Notes under the pieces: model-generated
Seen by the model: the letters and a program-made list of their open reading frames with translations, nothing else
Database searches by the model: none
Told to the model about the DNA's origin: nothing
Position numbers and translations under genes: made by a program
Shown here: positions 23,262 to 34,859 of the stretch, one piece after another
Layout: each line of letters opens with the position of its first letter
Position numbering within the stretch: position 1 is the first letter of the stretch
NCBI GenBank assembly: GCA_023525715.1
Contig: CM042014.1
Span: 23,583,404 to 23,647,403 of the forward strand
Reading direction: 5' to 3'
DNA from: Cichorium intybus
Taxonomy: Eukaryota > Streptophyta > Magnoliopsida > Asterales > Asteraceae
DNA: 64,000 nt

Positions 23262-23266
23262 TCTAT

Positions 23267-24350
23267 CATTAAAACACATAGAAATGAGTTCCCGATATGA
23301 TTATGGATGTTTTGGGTTAAAATAGGCAAATAACCTCAAATTTTGTGAAAATTCTATGCATAGCATGGTTGGATGGATATTCAGCATTTTGCATGCATGT
23401 ATGCTCATTGTATACATAGAGGGAGTCTTTTGGTTCTTTGTGATCATTTTACATCATAATGTAAACCATTTCACCTAAAGGCATACAATTGTGCACAACA
23501 TTTAATGTTGTACGCATAATTAAAAATTTATTGTTTATCATACAGTTGTATGCAAGAAGTGCATGCATATGCACTTGGAGTGTATAAATATACCATAGAA
23601 ATGCATATTTGTATGAATCTAACATGATGGAAGTTATATAAATGTTTCGTGTAAAGGTTATTTATACCTTATATTTGATTAGTATGACTTATAGGTTAAA
23701 AAGATACATCTTAAGGTGCTAAGAAATCATGTAAGGAAAATTATTGAATTGAGTTCATTACCTAAGAACACATGTCCCTAAATATGATATTTCCATTTGA
23801 ACCTTTCTTCGATTCAATTTAACAATTGCATAATATATATGGAATGTTATATGTAATACGTTGCACATTCATGATGTCATTTTACGAAGAGTTTTGAAAT
23901 AAGGAAAATTTTTCTTGTTTTGAATTGCTTTTTGATTATGATCATGTGCGTCCATTTTGGGAGGAGTTTGAGACATTTGTGGCCACTTGGGACTTAGGTA
24001 CTTAATTTGAGATGTCTATGAAAACATTCTAGACGGTCTTGTATATACGATATGATTTTCACCCCACATGTGGTACATATGTGGTCGACATAGGTACCTA
24101 GTAAGATTGTGTTGGGAGTGCTTAGTATGTTTTTGTTAACTTTACACATGATATATATGCTATTCCAGTATTTTTAAGATGTTTTGAATTGCATTTGTTT
24201 ACATTATTTACACTAATGTTTATTGAGATTTATAGATGGTTTTTAACAATGTAATTGTTGTTTCTATGTTTTTCACCATATATTAAGCTTTGATTAAAAC
24301 ATTGAGTTTTAAAATGCTCTTTTGTTGGTTTGCATTGTGTATGGATATCA

Positions 24351-24407
<57 letters not shown>

Positions 24408-25240
24408 TTATAAATAATAACACTAAGAATGCTCAATATACTCCTCAAGCCTAACTTATTATTTTGACATGTGTTTAGATTAAGAGATCTAGTTGAAGAC
24501 TAAGTAAGGATCATGATTTTGGATATTTAGAAGACCTATCTACCATATGTCGAGTTATTACTTTTACCTTTTGTCTCTTGATGTTATTGATACAACCACG
24601 TATCCTTTAAACTATTGTAATCTTAAACTTTAAAAGATTCAAATGTATGGCACCTAATCTGTAACTTTATTTTACAAAGGTTTCTAATAACTTTCAATTA
24701 AAATGACAATCAAAGAACACATACGATGAGTGTTTCACAATCACCTACAAGCATACCAATAACTTAATCAAATACAACGCACTTGCAACCATTAAAATAG
24801 ATAGAAAATGTCAAGCATGCCATTTGAAAGACATGATACCATGTCAAAATACATCAACTTAAGCATATAACAATTAAAATAAAAATATATCAACTATACC
24901 CATTGAAATTAATCAATCATGCCTGCACTAACACATTTTCAAGCAGAAAACCATGCAATCAAGCACACATGCAAGTACCAAATGTTAGATATGTAACAAA
25001 TTCAAAATTTTAATATTTCAATTTAACAGACAATTCCTAATTTACTAACTCAAATATTCAAATAATTTGTAAGCACAAATATCAAGCAAATTATTCTAAC
25101 ACACATGTAAAGATGACATTTCAAAATAAGCCATCAATCTTGTCAAGTTACTTATAAAATCAAAAAATACAATTATTTCCAACTATGATACAAATTTGAG
25201 CATGTAATTCAAAGTATTGCAATTTATGACAAACACGCAA
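23267..25240. other. Intergenic, no gene recognised
   Basis: AT-rich DNA without protein-like frames. It contains a (TA)n/(CA)n tract at 24354-24408. The first bases continue the sequence into which the LTR element inserted. Confidence 0.6.
24354..24408 (+). repeat. (TA)n(CA)n microsatellite
   Basis: About 22 TA units passing into five or six CA units. Confidence 0.95.
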
Positions 25241-25250
25241 ATAATAAATA

Positions 25251-26507
25251 GGATAAATTCTAAAAAGACACTAAGTTTAAAAAAATTCGATTTTGACATT
25301 ATATTAATTTTTTCAAGTTTTCAATTTTTTCAAATTAAGTCACTATGTTTTTAATTTTGTTTCAATTTCGACCATTTGACCCGTCAATCGGTTGTCAGCT
25401 GACATGGCATTATGACGTGTCAGTATTTGATTATTTGATGCTGACATGACATGCTGATGTGGCACCTAAGTGTCAAAATTGAAAACATAGTAACTTAATT
25501 GGAAAAAATTGAAAACTTAGTGACGTAATTGAAACAAAATAACACAATATCAAAATCGATTTTTTTAAAAACTTAATGTCTTTTTTGGAACTTGCCATAC
25601 ATTTTTAAAAAATATAAATACGTCTTTTTACGGTTTTAGTAGTATAGATATATTTTTTACAAGTATAAATACGTATTTTTATATTTTAGAAGTATAGATA
25701 CATTTTCAGAAGTATATATACGTATTTTTATGCTTTTAAAAATATAAATACGTTTTTTTGCATATAAACACGTATATATCAGTAAAAGACGTATTATAAA
25801 ACAAGTTCAAGTCTCTTTCTTAATATGTTTCCATTATAAATATGTTTTTGATCGATACAATATATGATTATATGCAAAATACTTATTTTTATGTTTTTAG
25901 AAATATAAATATGTTTTGTTTTGCATATAATCACGTATCCTGTCAATCAAAAGCATGTTTATAATGGAAAAATACTGAGAAAGAGGCTTGAATTGGTTTT
26001 ATAATACGTCTTTTAATGATATATACATGTTTATATGGAAAAGATATAAAAATGCATATTTGTACTTGTAAAAATAAATCAATACTTTTAAAAACGTAAA
26101 AAGACTTATTTATAGTTCTAAAAAATATAGGACAAATTTCAAAAAAGAAACTAAGTTTTCAAAAGACTTTCAATTTTGACAATATGTTAATTTATTTCAA
26201 TTAAGTCATTAACTTTTCAATTTTTTCTATTTAAGTTACTATGTTTATAATTTTATTTCAATTTTGACACTTGGGTGCCACATCAGCATGTCATGTCAGC
26301 ATCGCATCATCAAAGACTGACACAGCATCATGCCACGTCAGTTGGTTACCGGGTTGACCGGTCAATTAGTCAAAGTTGAAACAAAATTGAAAATATAATG
26401 ATTTAATTTGAAAAAATTGAAAACTTAGTAACTTAATTGAAAAAATAAATAACACAATGTCAAAATCGATTTTTTTTAAAAACTTAGTATATTTTTTCAA
26501 ATTTTCC
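25251..26507. mobile_element. 1.26-kb foldback element, Mutator-type (non-autonomous)
   Basis: Almost the whole element is an imperfect inverted repeat centred near 25880, with arms of about 620 bp. Its ends are GGATAAATTCTAAAAAG on the left and, read inward from the right, GGAAAATTTGAAAAAAT. The 10-bp ATAATAAATA flanks it exactly (25241-25250 and 26508-26517). Matching arm landmarks include GCTGACATGACATGCTGATG near 25440 against its complement near 26285, and AAAGACGTATTATAAAAC near 25785 against its complement near 26010. No transposase is present. Long terminal inverted repeats and 9-11-bp duplications are typical of Mutator-like elements; a transcript would fold into a long hairpin. Confidence 0.85.
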
Positions 26508-27061
26508 ATAATAAATACTCAAAATTTACCGTGAATGATCACTTAAACACATAATATGGCAAATACGATAGAAAATCATGTATATAATACAAATATATCC
26601 TACCACGAAGTTCAAAAAATCAAATACAAAAAATTATGTACGAACATATAATCATTATTTGGTATTTGATTAATGCATTATTTATGACAAATATTGTTTA
26701 TTACCTGATAAACACGATATAATATGAAATGTTCACAAATATAACTTTTAATTTCACATGTGAAATTACACAAAAATGTCGTATATAAATTAACACAAAT
26801 GTCTTACATTCCAGAATTTCCCATAAGGATCATTTTGATCATCCCTCTAAACGCATCAAAGAGACACCAACATGTCAAACCTTTGCCGCTACCAGCCCAT
26901 CTCCACTCTAGAGCGTCTTTAATCCAAGTTAACAACCCGGATTAGATACCCAACTTGACAAAATCTGCACAAAAAACCGCATTGACATCTTAACGGCCCC
27001 AGGAGCTAACTCGCAGATCAATGTACTGAACCTCCAAGCCTGCAAAGAAGACAGACTCCAG

Positions 27062-27144
27062 ACACACACACACACACACACACACATACCAAAGAAGACT
27101 AAGACTGACTCCACACACACACACACACACACCCCCCCCCCCCC
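27062..27144 (+). repeat. Compound (AC)n ... (AC)n-(C)13 tract
   Basis: (AC)n at 27062-27086 and 27112-27132, then a run of 13 C at 27132-27144. Confidence 0.95.
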
Positions 27145-27170
27145 AGTTTCTAGCTTTCAGCTAGAAACTG
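27144..27170. repeat. Perfect 12-bp hairpin
   Basis: CAGTTTCTAGCT, a 3-base loop (TTC) and AGCTAGAAACTG, directly after the poly-C run. No T-run follows that would suggest a terminator. Confidence 0.9.
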
Positions 27171-27544
27171 GTTGTTGTAACTTTTTTTTTTGGACAACAT
27201 TGTTTGATAAAAGTAGCTGTTTACTTTTAAAAGTGTAAAATAATATAAACTCAAAAGCTAAAAACTATAAGTTCTCATACGTCATTTGAAGTAGCTTTTA
27301 GATTAACAGTTTTTTGTTTAAAATAAAAGCTAAAAACTCCTGCTGCCGAATGAAATTCTTGTTTTTTCGAGTTTTTTCTTAAAAACTAAAAGCTAAAAGC
27401 TTATAAAAGCTCTCAAAACCTGCGTACTTAATACACACGTAGAGAATTTATAAGAAATATTGTCTACAGTTGAAGGTTGTTATTAAACTAGACTTGTAAT
27501 TTGCATTTCATATTTATTTGTACAAAAAGGATTTTAATCCAACA

Positions 27545-27603
<59 letters not shown>
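27545..27603 (+). repeat. (AAT)n microsatellite
   Basis: About 19 AAT units. Confidence 0.95.
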
Positions 27604-28633
27604 GCAATGTTTGCATGTGTTAAAAGCATTATAATTTTAATTTGAAATTTTAATAATAAGTTTTACAATATTTGATTGACTTGAACCGAAAAAATAGAAT
27701 TATTACGTGATAAAAAATATGTTATGTTGATTGAAAGTCATATGTGAGCCGTTAGAAAAATAGGTTTTGAATATTAATAATTTAATATAATTTGGATAAT
27801 TTCTAAAATCGCGTTAGAAATAATTTTTCGAAATTTGTAATTTGTACCTATTGTCCGAGGTTACACGAATTCAGACTTGAGATAATCCAAGAAATCAATC
27901 TGGATCCAGGCAAATCCGAAATTGCAAAAACACAGAATAACTTTGTTTTGTTTTGTGTTCTTTGAGACAAAAATTGGCAGAGTAACAATACCTAAATCAA
28001 TCATACTCGCATGCATCAACCGAAATGTTTATATAGAGAACATGTGGTTAACATCACTGACTTGACTTTGCATATGTTTCTAGCTGTTACGGTCAGCTGA
28101 TCTTCTTTGGGGTCTGTATTTATTTTGATTCTGATTAGGCTCACACTTTGCTCAATAGATCTGATGTTAATATGTAAAAAAACCTCTTATAATAGGTTAA
28201 AGGATGTCCTTTTTTGTAAAAATATTTCAAAGTTTCATCCTTAAATTATAAAAATATTCTTAGAGTGGTTACACTAAAAAGTGAAAAATAATAATAGTTT
28301 TTATGAAATTTAATATATGATGGTTAAACAAGGTTATCGGGAAACCTCTTATGATGGAGGGTATGAGCCATTCTCATCCTTCTCATCCATAGCATAGTCT
28401 CTCTTCTACGTTATAGCGTCAGATTAGCAATTTGTCAAACATTTTTCTCATACGGTCAACCATTTTCTTATCCCTCCCATTCTAGCAAGATGTACAAGTA
28501 TCAAAGCCAGATGTACAAGTAGAGTAAAGGAGAGAGACATAGGAAGAAAATAACGCGCATCATGTATTTGGATCTTGCTTCCAGATACTAGGACTCCGTG
28601 AATGGTGTTCTCGACGATACCACAAGAAACTTA

Positions 28634-29522
28634 GGCTGTGTTTGACAGTATCTGAATGGTTAAGAGTTGAATGATTTAGAGGTCTGAACAGTCAGAGGCT
28701 CTGAATGATGTTGTCTCTGAATGAAAACATACTATTTGATTAAGCCTCTGAATAACTGTTTTGAACCATGAAAATGATCATTTTACCCTTATTAAAATAA
28801 TAATATATACTAACAAACTCTTTTCAATATGAAATAAGGAAAAAAGAAACATCTCGCTAACAAATGAAAAAAAACCCACCGGATCAAATTCAACGTCAAA
28901 GATGAACCTGTCGGCGGTGTAGCAGGCGTCGGAGATGTAGCAGTCGCCGAAGAAGGAACGATTGCGTCACAAATGGAGATGGAAGCTGCAAAGGCTGGCC
29001 GGACATGGAGATGAAAGTTGGAAGGAGGACAGGAGGGTTGATTGGCGTCTTAGAGGCGGAGGCAGGAGGACAACGGCATGAACAAGGGAGGCGGAGGCTA
29101 GGGTCGCGCCTGATGAATGATGAACGGCTGAACAACTACAGGCTATTGCTGCGATTGACGATGACCGGAAGCAGGTAGGAAGAGAAGAAAACCGACCACC
29201 AGAACAAGGGAGGCGGAGACGTTGTCGGCAGTAGAACCGACGACCGGAACAAGGTAGCGGTAAGAAGCTTGCTGTGCGATCAGTTGAGAAAGAGAAAGAG
29301 AACGAGAAGGAAAAGATACGGCTCGAAGAATAGGATTAGGGCTAAGGGTATTTTTGGAATATCGTTGTTAGAACTCTCATTCAGACTTACCATCATCCCT
29401 TAATGGTTCAGAGGCCAATAAGAGGCTCTGATTCATTCAGACGTGACAATATTACGAATCAAACGCTCTTATCTGTTCAGAGCCTCTTAATCATTCAGAT
29501 TAAGAGGCTATCAAACACACCC
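28634..29522. mobile_element. PIF/Harbinger-type non-autonomous element (889 bp)
   Basis: Ends GGCTGTGTTTGACAG and, read inward from the right, GGGTGTGTTTGATAG. TTA flanks both sides (28631-28633 and 29523-29525), the hallmark of PIF/Harbinger insertion. Sub-terminal zones repeat TCTGAATG and GAGGCTCTGA words in inverted arrangement. The middle (28890-29330) is strikingly GC-rich, with the word AACAAGGGAGGCGGAG present twice (about 29083 and 29204). No transposase is visible. The 79-codon minus-strand frame inside is probably chance in GC-rich DNA. Confidence 0.85.
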
Positions 29523-29525
29523 TTA

Positions 29526-32500
29526 CTCCCGTCCTGCATGATTTTTTAAGGATATCGACCACACTTAAACACTATTACAGTGGCTGTTTTAAACAAATAC
29601 TTTCTTCGATAGAAAGATATTATTTTGATGATTAAACCGAGAAAATTCAAATTATAAAAAATATTATATAATTTATCATCTGAGAAAATAATCAATAATC
29701 CATCAATTATTTACAACTTTCACATTTGGTTTCTAACTAAATAATTGCAATTTGCAAATTTGTTAGTAACGTGCTTCATATCATTTTCCTCATGTATCAC
29801 ACATATGACAAATCCACAGGTAATCTGATAAATTCACAATCCAAAAATCAAAAATATATTATACAAATTTATATACTCAACCATGCATATGTTTTTCTAT
29901 TCCACTTCTTTGTTTTACTCGTCTCTTTATTCTTGGTCAAAAGTTATGACGAAATGGTCCATTATTAGTTTGTAAAAGGAGGATGCACCTTTATATTCGA
30001 GTACCTTTTCCAGTATTGCAATTTTAGACCCTTAATCCAGAAGAAAAAAAAAAAACAGTATTCTAATTATGATATCAAACAATATAAACTTACAAATAGG
30101 TAAACTATGAAAAAATATTAATCGTAGTATGCATATATGAAATGCTTTGAAATGAAATTCGCTCAAGTTCAAATCTCACGGATTTTAGCTTTGGAATGAC
30201 ATGCCGTTAAGAAAAACTTATGATTTTAAGGGTTTACTATTTGTTAGCATTTAGATTCGTATAATTTTTTTGGTACAATCCACTAGAATTTTAAAATGAT
30301 CGGAAAGTACAGATCTTTAAATCTCTATGAAATTTAACTGTAGCCTTATATGGGTTGTTCGGTGAATTTGGGCCATCAAAATTGGCCCAACTATTTTGAG
30401 TTAAACATGGCTACATCACATACACCCATAAAGATCGGGTCAACAATTTACCTTTAATGGGCTAAATATCGAGTGTTGAAACTTTTATGTCCAATAATTG
30501 GCCGATTAAGTATAACAATTAGTGCTTCGTAGTAGAAATTAGTGCAACCATTGTTATCTTGTAAAAAAATTGATCTATCGTAACATAAAACTTATATTTT
30601 GGGATTAATTGTATAAAGTCATGTATACATCTGATAGCACACACAATAGTATTTTATCAACTTAATTAGTCATTGCAACATATTAGGATGCTAGGAGGCA
30701 CAAAATTAAATGAAAATGTTTTATCTCTAGTTAAACATGTAAAATATGTATATCTAAAAAGGTAAAAAGAACTACAAAATTATAAAATATATGTGTAGGC
30801 ATAGAGCATGCTTGACAACGTGTCTTTGAGAGTTTTTAGTTTTTAACTTTAAATAAAGCTTGAATTAAAAAAATCTCTGCTTGAGAGTACGAGCATAAAC
30901 TTTTATTTTAGAGCAGAAAACTCATGATCAAGAAACAACTTGAAGTAGTTTTTAAGAGTTTTAGGGCATGCTTGACAAAACTAGTTGAATGTTGTTGTTT
31001 GTGTAGAATTGTTTGAAAAAAATTAGTTGTCACCTTTAAATGTGAAAAATTACAGGTTTCCATCCGAAGAAAAAATATCAAATTTTCTTTTCACGAAAAA
31101 ACTGAAAAAATGTCCAGTGTTTTATGCAAATAACACTTTATGCTATATTGCATAATATACTTTTCCGGAGAAAAAACATTTTCACTGGATGGAAACATAT
31201 AATTGGGTAAAAATATAAAAACTAAAAGGCGATGTCTTACTTAGATTGTAACAGAATAAGTCTGGTTTAGAAAACATAAAATGTTAGGTTTTCGTAAAAA
31301 TGACCCTACTTTAAAACCAAAACATATTATTTCAATTCTTTGCTAATTGTCTAGTTTTTTTTTTCTATCATAGTTCACCTGATACGTTTTAAACAATACA
31401 TTGGGTAAACACATAATATAAATTATGGATAACGCTAAATTATACCAAGAATAATAGTTTGCGATAACCATGGAGTTCTTTATAAACTTGAGTAACAGTG
31501 AACATTTTTCTTTCGTTTGGAACATGTATATTTTAATCTTATAATAATCTTAAGCCATACAAGTTACAACATGTTAATATTGTAGATCTTTACCTAACAC
31601 AAAGGTAGGTATAAACATAAAACATCTACATTATATTTGGCCAGATTTCACCCTTAACTAACATTTGTAGTTAGCATAAACAAGTGTGAACGTCTCGTCA
31701 TTTTGTTTCTCTTACTTCAAATTCAACGCCACATTAGTTTCACAATAATAGAAAAATGCATGTATCGAAAATGATTTTAATCTCAACTTTTATATTTAAA
31801 TAAATATTCACCTACATGTACAAATATTTTTAAAAAGGATACATTTTAAATAAACTATCAAGACGTTTGAAAAAACTACATAAGAAGAGAAATAACTAGA
31901 AAAATATTACAATATCAATTTTACCGATCACGGCTAACCGATTTGGCTTTACTTTTAAGTTTTAATCCACACAAACAACTATTTCATGATTTCATCTACT
32001 AATTTTACTACTGATAATTTGACACCATTAAACACTAGATTATTTATAACTTTCGAAATGAACATTAAACACTAGACTATTTATAACTTTCCAAATGAAC
32101 CATATCGATGAGCGCGTCTCTCAATCATTAAGTTAAATAATTAAAATACTGGATCAACAGTTATGAATTTATGATCATATTTCGATATATAGGCTTACGA
32201 TTGATTAGTCGATCCACCGTCTGGTGATTATTAAGGACAATTTTTTTTTTTCGAAATAACATTATAATAAATAAATTTCAGAAAAAACATTATAATAAAT
32301 TGCATGTACTTTTTACGACTCTAAATAAAAATATATTATAATATCACTCTTTGAAGTTGAAATACCTTGGTGACTTTGTCCTTTACACGGTTACCCCACA
32401 TAGCCACCTACCACTCCACACAGCCCACACATAGACCGCATTTGACAACATCCCTTTTTAGTAATTTTCAACTCTCACCAACCCCTTTCTTATAATTTTT

Positions 32501-32919
32501 ATTGATTTATTGTTTTATCAATTTATTAACTAATACTTAATTAGTTTAACCTCACATCGTTACCAATTTAATCACTTCGTACCACCAACTAAATGATATA
32601 AGGGCTAATCACCAAATGACTAAAATAAGATGTGTTACATCACTAGATGATCAAATGTTACATATTTATTTCGAAATAATTAATCATTTTGCGTTAAACG
32701 GCAAGGCTCTGACAAATTAATTTTAAAGTCAAACAAATTCAAATTCGTTGGATATTTGGATAAACTAAAACATACTACTACTTTACATAGAACAAAGTGT
32801 TTGTCGCACATGATGCAAATTTCTCGTAAAATGAGTCTATTTCCAGGAAAGATGGCGGGAATTGTGTCGAACTTGATTTTTTTTTTTTTGGAACAACGAG
32901 ATGATGAACATTTGTTTGC
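29526..32919. other. Intergenic, no gene recognised
   Basis: AT-rich. It includes a 140-bp stem-loop-like segment at 31056-31196 (GTTTCCATCC / GGATGGAAAC) and two direct copies of GCATGCTTGACAA near 30804 and 30966. No coding features are seen. Confidence 0.6.
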
Positions 32920-33290
32920 AATCAACTCACATCATGATGTTGTTGATGCGTGTTCTAGAACAAATGAACCTCGTTGGTCTAGTAGGTTTGTCAACGAGAG
33001 ATATGATTATCTTACATAGAATGATGAAAAGGGAATAATAATTGTTCAAGATAAACCAACTAACTATCATGAAACCATATCAAAGTTGGATTTTGAAGGG
33101 TGGCTTGAAGCGATAAATTTCATGATGCAGTCCATGTATGATAATCTAGTATGAGACTTGGTTGATCCATCAAAGAATTGTAAGACTATTTGGTACAAGT
33201 AGGTATTAAATAAAAAATAGAAGACTTGCATGATGGTAACATATATGCTTATAAAGCACAACTAGTTCATGGTCTCAATATTCTCACTAT
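32920..33290 (+). pseudogene. Ty1/copia pol relic (linker to reverse transcriptase start)
   Basis: The plus strand reads, with shifts and stops, a basic CSRTNEPRWSSRFVNERYDYL stretch like the integrase-RT linker of copia pol. YHETISKLDFEGWLEAINFMMQSMY follows near 33070-33145, then DLVDPSKNCKTIW, matching the start of copia reverse transcriptase (W-x-x-A-M-x-x-E). Stops at about 33152 and 33207 and loss of the RT core show decay. The longest frame, 32756-33019, covers only the first part and begins in unrelated sequence. Confidence 0.6.
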
Positions 33291-33399
33291 CCTTAAGTAA
33301 ATATCCTCATATCATTTTGCTTTATAAGATTTAACTAGTTGTGGATACGAGATTCGTTCTTATGAACAAAAAGAAACTCATACATTCTAATCAGACTAA

Positions 33400-33830
33400 A
33401 ATTTTGATATTTTTTACCCCATTGTATACAACATTTGGTCTCTCCAACATCTCTTTGGCATAATTGCAACTTTCAACTTGATTATAAACATCATAAGGAA
33501 GAGAATTATAGATAGCATATATAACCCTCATATCAAGGTTAACCTTCGCCTTGTCATTATTTTCCTGTTGATTTGATGGTATTATAATGCTTCCAAAGGA
33601 GAAGTAGATTTAGAAATTTAGAATGTCGGGTCATAAGGACAACTGTTGATGATTTCTAGCTTCTTATTGTCCATGTCTTCTAAGACCATCATGGCTTGTT
33701 TTAACTATATAGAGAAATTATTCTTATAAAAAGGACATTTTCTGCTAGAGTTGGAATTAATTTGAACATTCAACATGATGAATCAAGCGGGTTTCAAAAG
33801 GAAGATAATTTAATAACAAAAATAACATAT
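33400..33830 (-). pseudogene. Ty1/copia gag relic, minus strand
   Basis: On the minus strand, near 33570-33420, the text NNDKAKVNLDMRVIYAIYNSLPYDVYNQVESC followed by NYAKEMLE resembles the copia gag block (A-x-x-x-L...L-x-x-x-x-Y-x-x-V-x-x-C-x-x-A-K-E-x-W). It lies between stops and is not functional. The primer site and an LTR follow to the right, giving the order expected for a minus-strand copia 5' end. It points opposite to the copia relic just to its left. Confidence 0.6.
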
Positions 33831-33854
33831 CTTAGAATAAAGATTCTAAAACAA

Positions 33855-33865
33855 CTCTGATACCA
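33855..33865 (-). other. Primer-binding site of the minus-strand copia relic
   Basis: TGGTATCAGAG on the minus strand, two bases from an LTR-like end TGTTGATACC at 33868. Confidence 0.75.
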
Positions 33866-33867
33866 AT

Positions 33868-34400
33868 TGTTGATACCATATTATTTGATGTAATAATAAG
33901 AATACATAGTATAATGAAACTAATATTTGATTTTACAGTTTCAAAGATGGAAACACAAAAAAATTGATACACACATCAATCTATTTACACTTCCTTATGA
34001 ATGCGTTCATTATGGACACAAATAAACATTTTAAACCAATAATCCAAATTCAAAATCAATGGCTCAAACTTAAGCTTAACGCTTAATTAAAACATACTTC
34101 AACCATCTTGAAAACTACAAACTTAAAGCATTATATCTGCAACTTGTAGTTCATGAATCATTTTTTATCCAAAATAATTTGATTAATAAATTTTAAAAGT
34201 TTGAGTTCTTGTTTGCTATGTACCCATATAAAAATTCCTCATGTACTCACCTTGATAACTTTTGGAGACAAGCAACTAAGTTTCCACCACACCTTTATCC
34301 TTATCTTGATCACCAATCTTCATAATACCTATTAATAACCACATATGATTTATACATATTAGTTTCTAATTCATAAACTTATCATTACAAATAAACAACA
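33868..34400 (-). repeat. 5' LTR of the minus-strand copia relic
   Basis: From TGTTGATACC next to the primer site to AAACAACA, where the composition changes abruptly. Ends TGTTG...CAACA. The right boundary is inferred from that terminus; no second LTR is present for comparison. Confidence 0.5.
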
Positions 34401-34401
34401 G

Positions 34402-34850
34402 GTGGGGACCTAGCCCCCGGCGACTGAACGAAGGGGGGCCTCGGCCCTGGAAGGGGAGCCCCAGTTTTTTATTCGTAACTAGGGAGAGATGGCTAGAGAA
34501 CAGTCGTCTCAGGAATCGTTTAGTCAACTTGGCCTCAGAGACCGTTTTTCAACTGTCTTGTACGCTACCGGTCATTGAGGAATACTTAGGCTTAGAGGCT
34601 GGTCCCCCTTTCTCGCATAAAAGCGATCAGAATTCGAACACGCCGTGTTGAGCCAGGCATTCATTTTTTTCATGAATATTCATAGTCTCGGCTGGAATAA
34701 AAAAAGATTCTCCGCTCTGCTCCAGGAAGCACCCAATGCGAAAGAGAGGAAGTACAAGTCTACTAATCATAGATATAAATCTTGAATTAGCATTTAACCA
34801 AAACTTCACTTCCATAGCATACCATTCCTTCCTTTGGTGGGATTAATGTT
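34402..34850. other. Possible organelle-derived insert (NUMT-like)
   Basis: About 450 bp that differ in texture from everything around: GC near 50%, no transposon-like words, with stretches such as CCCCCGGCGACTGAACGAAG and CAGTCGTCTCAGGAATCG that have the look of plant mitochondrial DNA. The minus strand has a 62-codon frame (34627-34815) with LFRIGCFLEQSGESFFIP. Identification is by impression only; no organelle gene is named. Confidence 0.35.
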
Positions 34851-34859
34851 GATAGCTGA

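Larger units (their letters stand above)
26518..28630. other. Intergenic with microsatellites, no gene
   Basis: Only simple repeats and AT-rich DNA. Between 27180 and 27420, repeated AAAAGCTAAAAACT words suggest a decayed MITE without clear ends. Confidence 0.6.

Noticed and set aside
31056..31196. Stem-loop with GTTTCCATCC ends as a complete MITE
   Set aside because: Only about 10 bp pair well and no target duplication was found.
34600..34680. Possible tRNA on the minus strand (GTTCGAATTC)
   Set aside because: The flanking bases do not pair into a T arm or acceptor stem.
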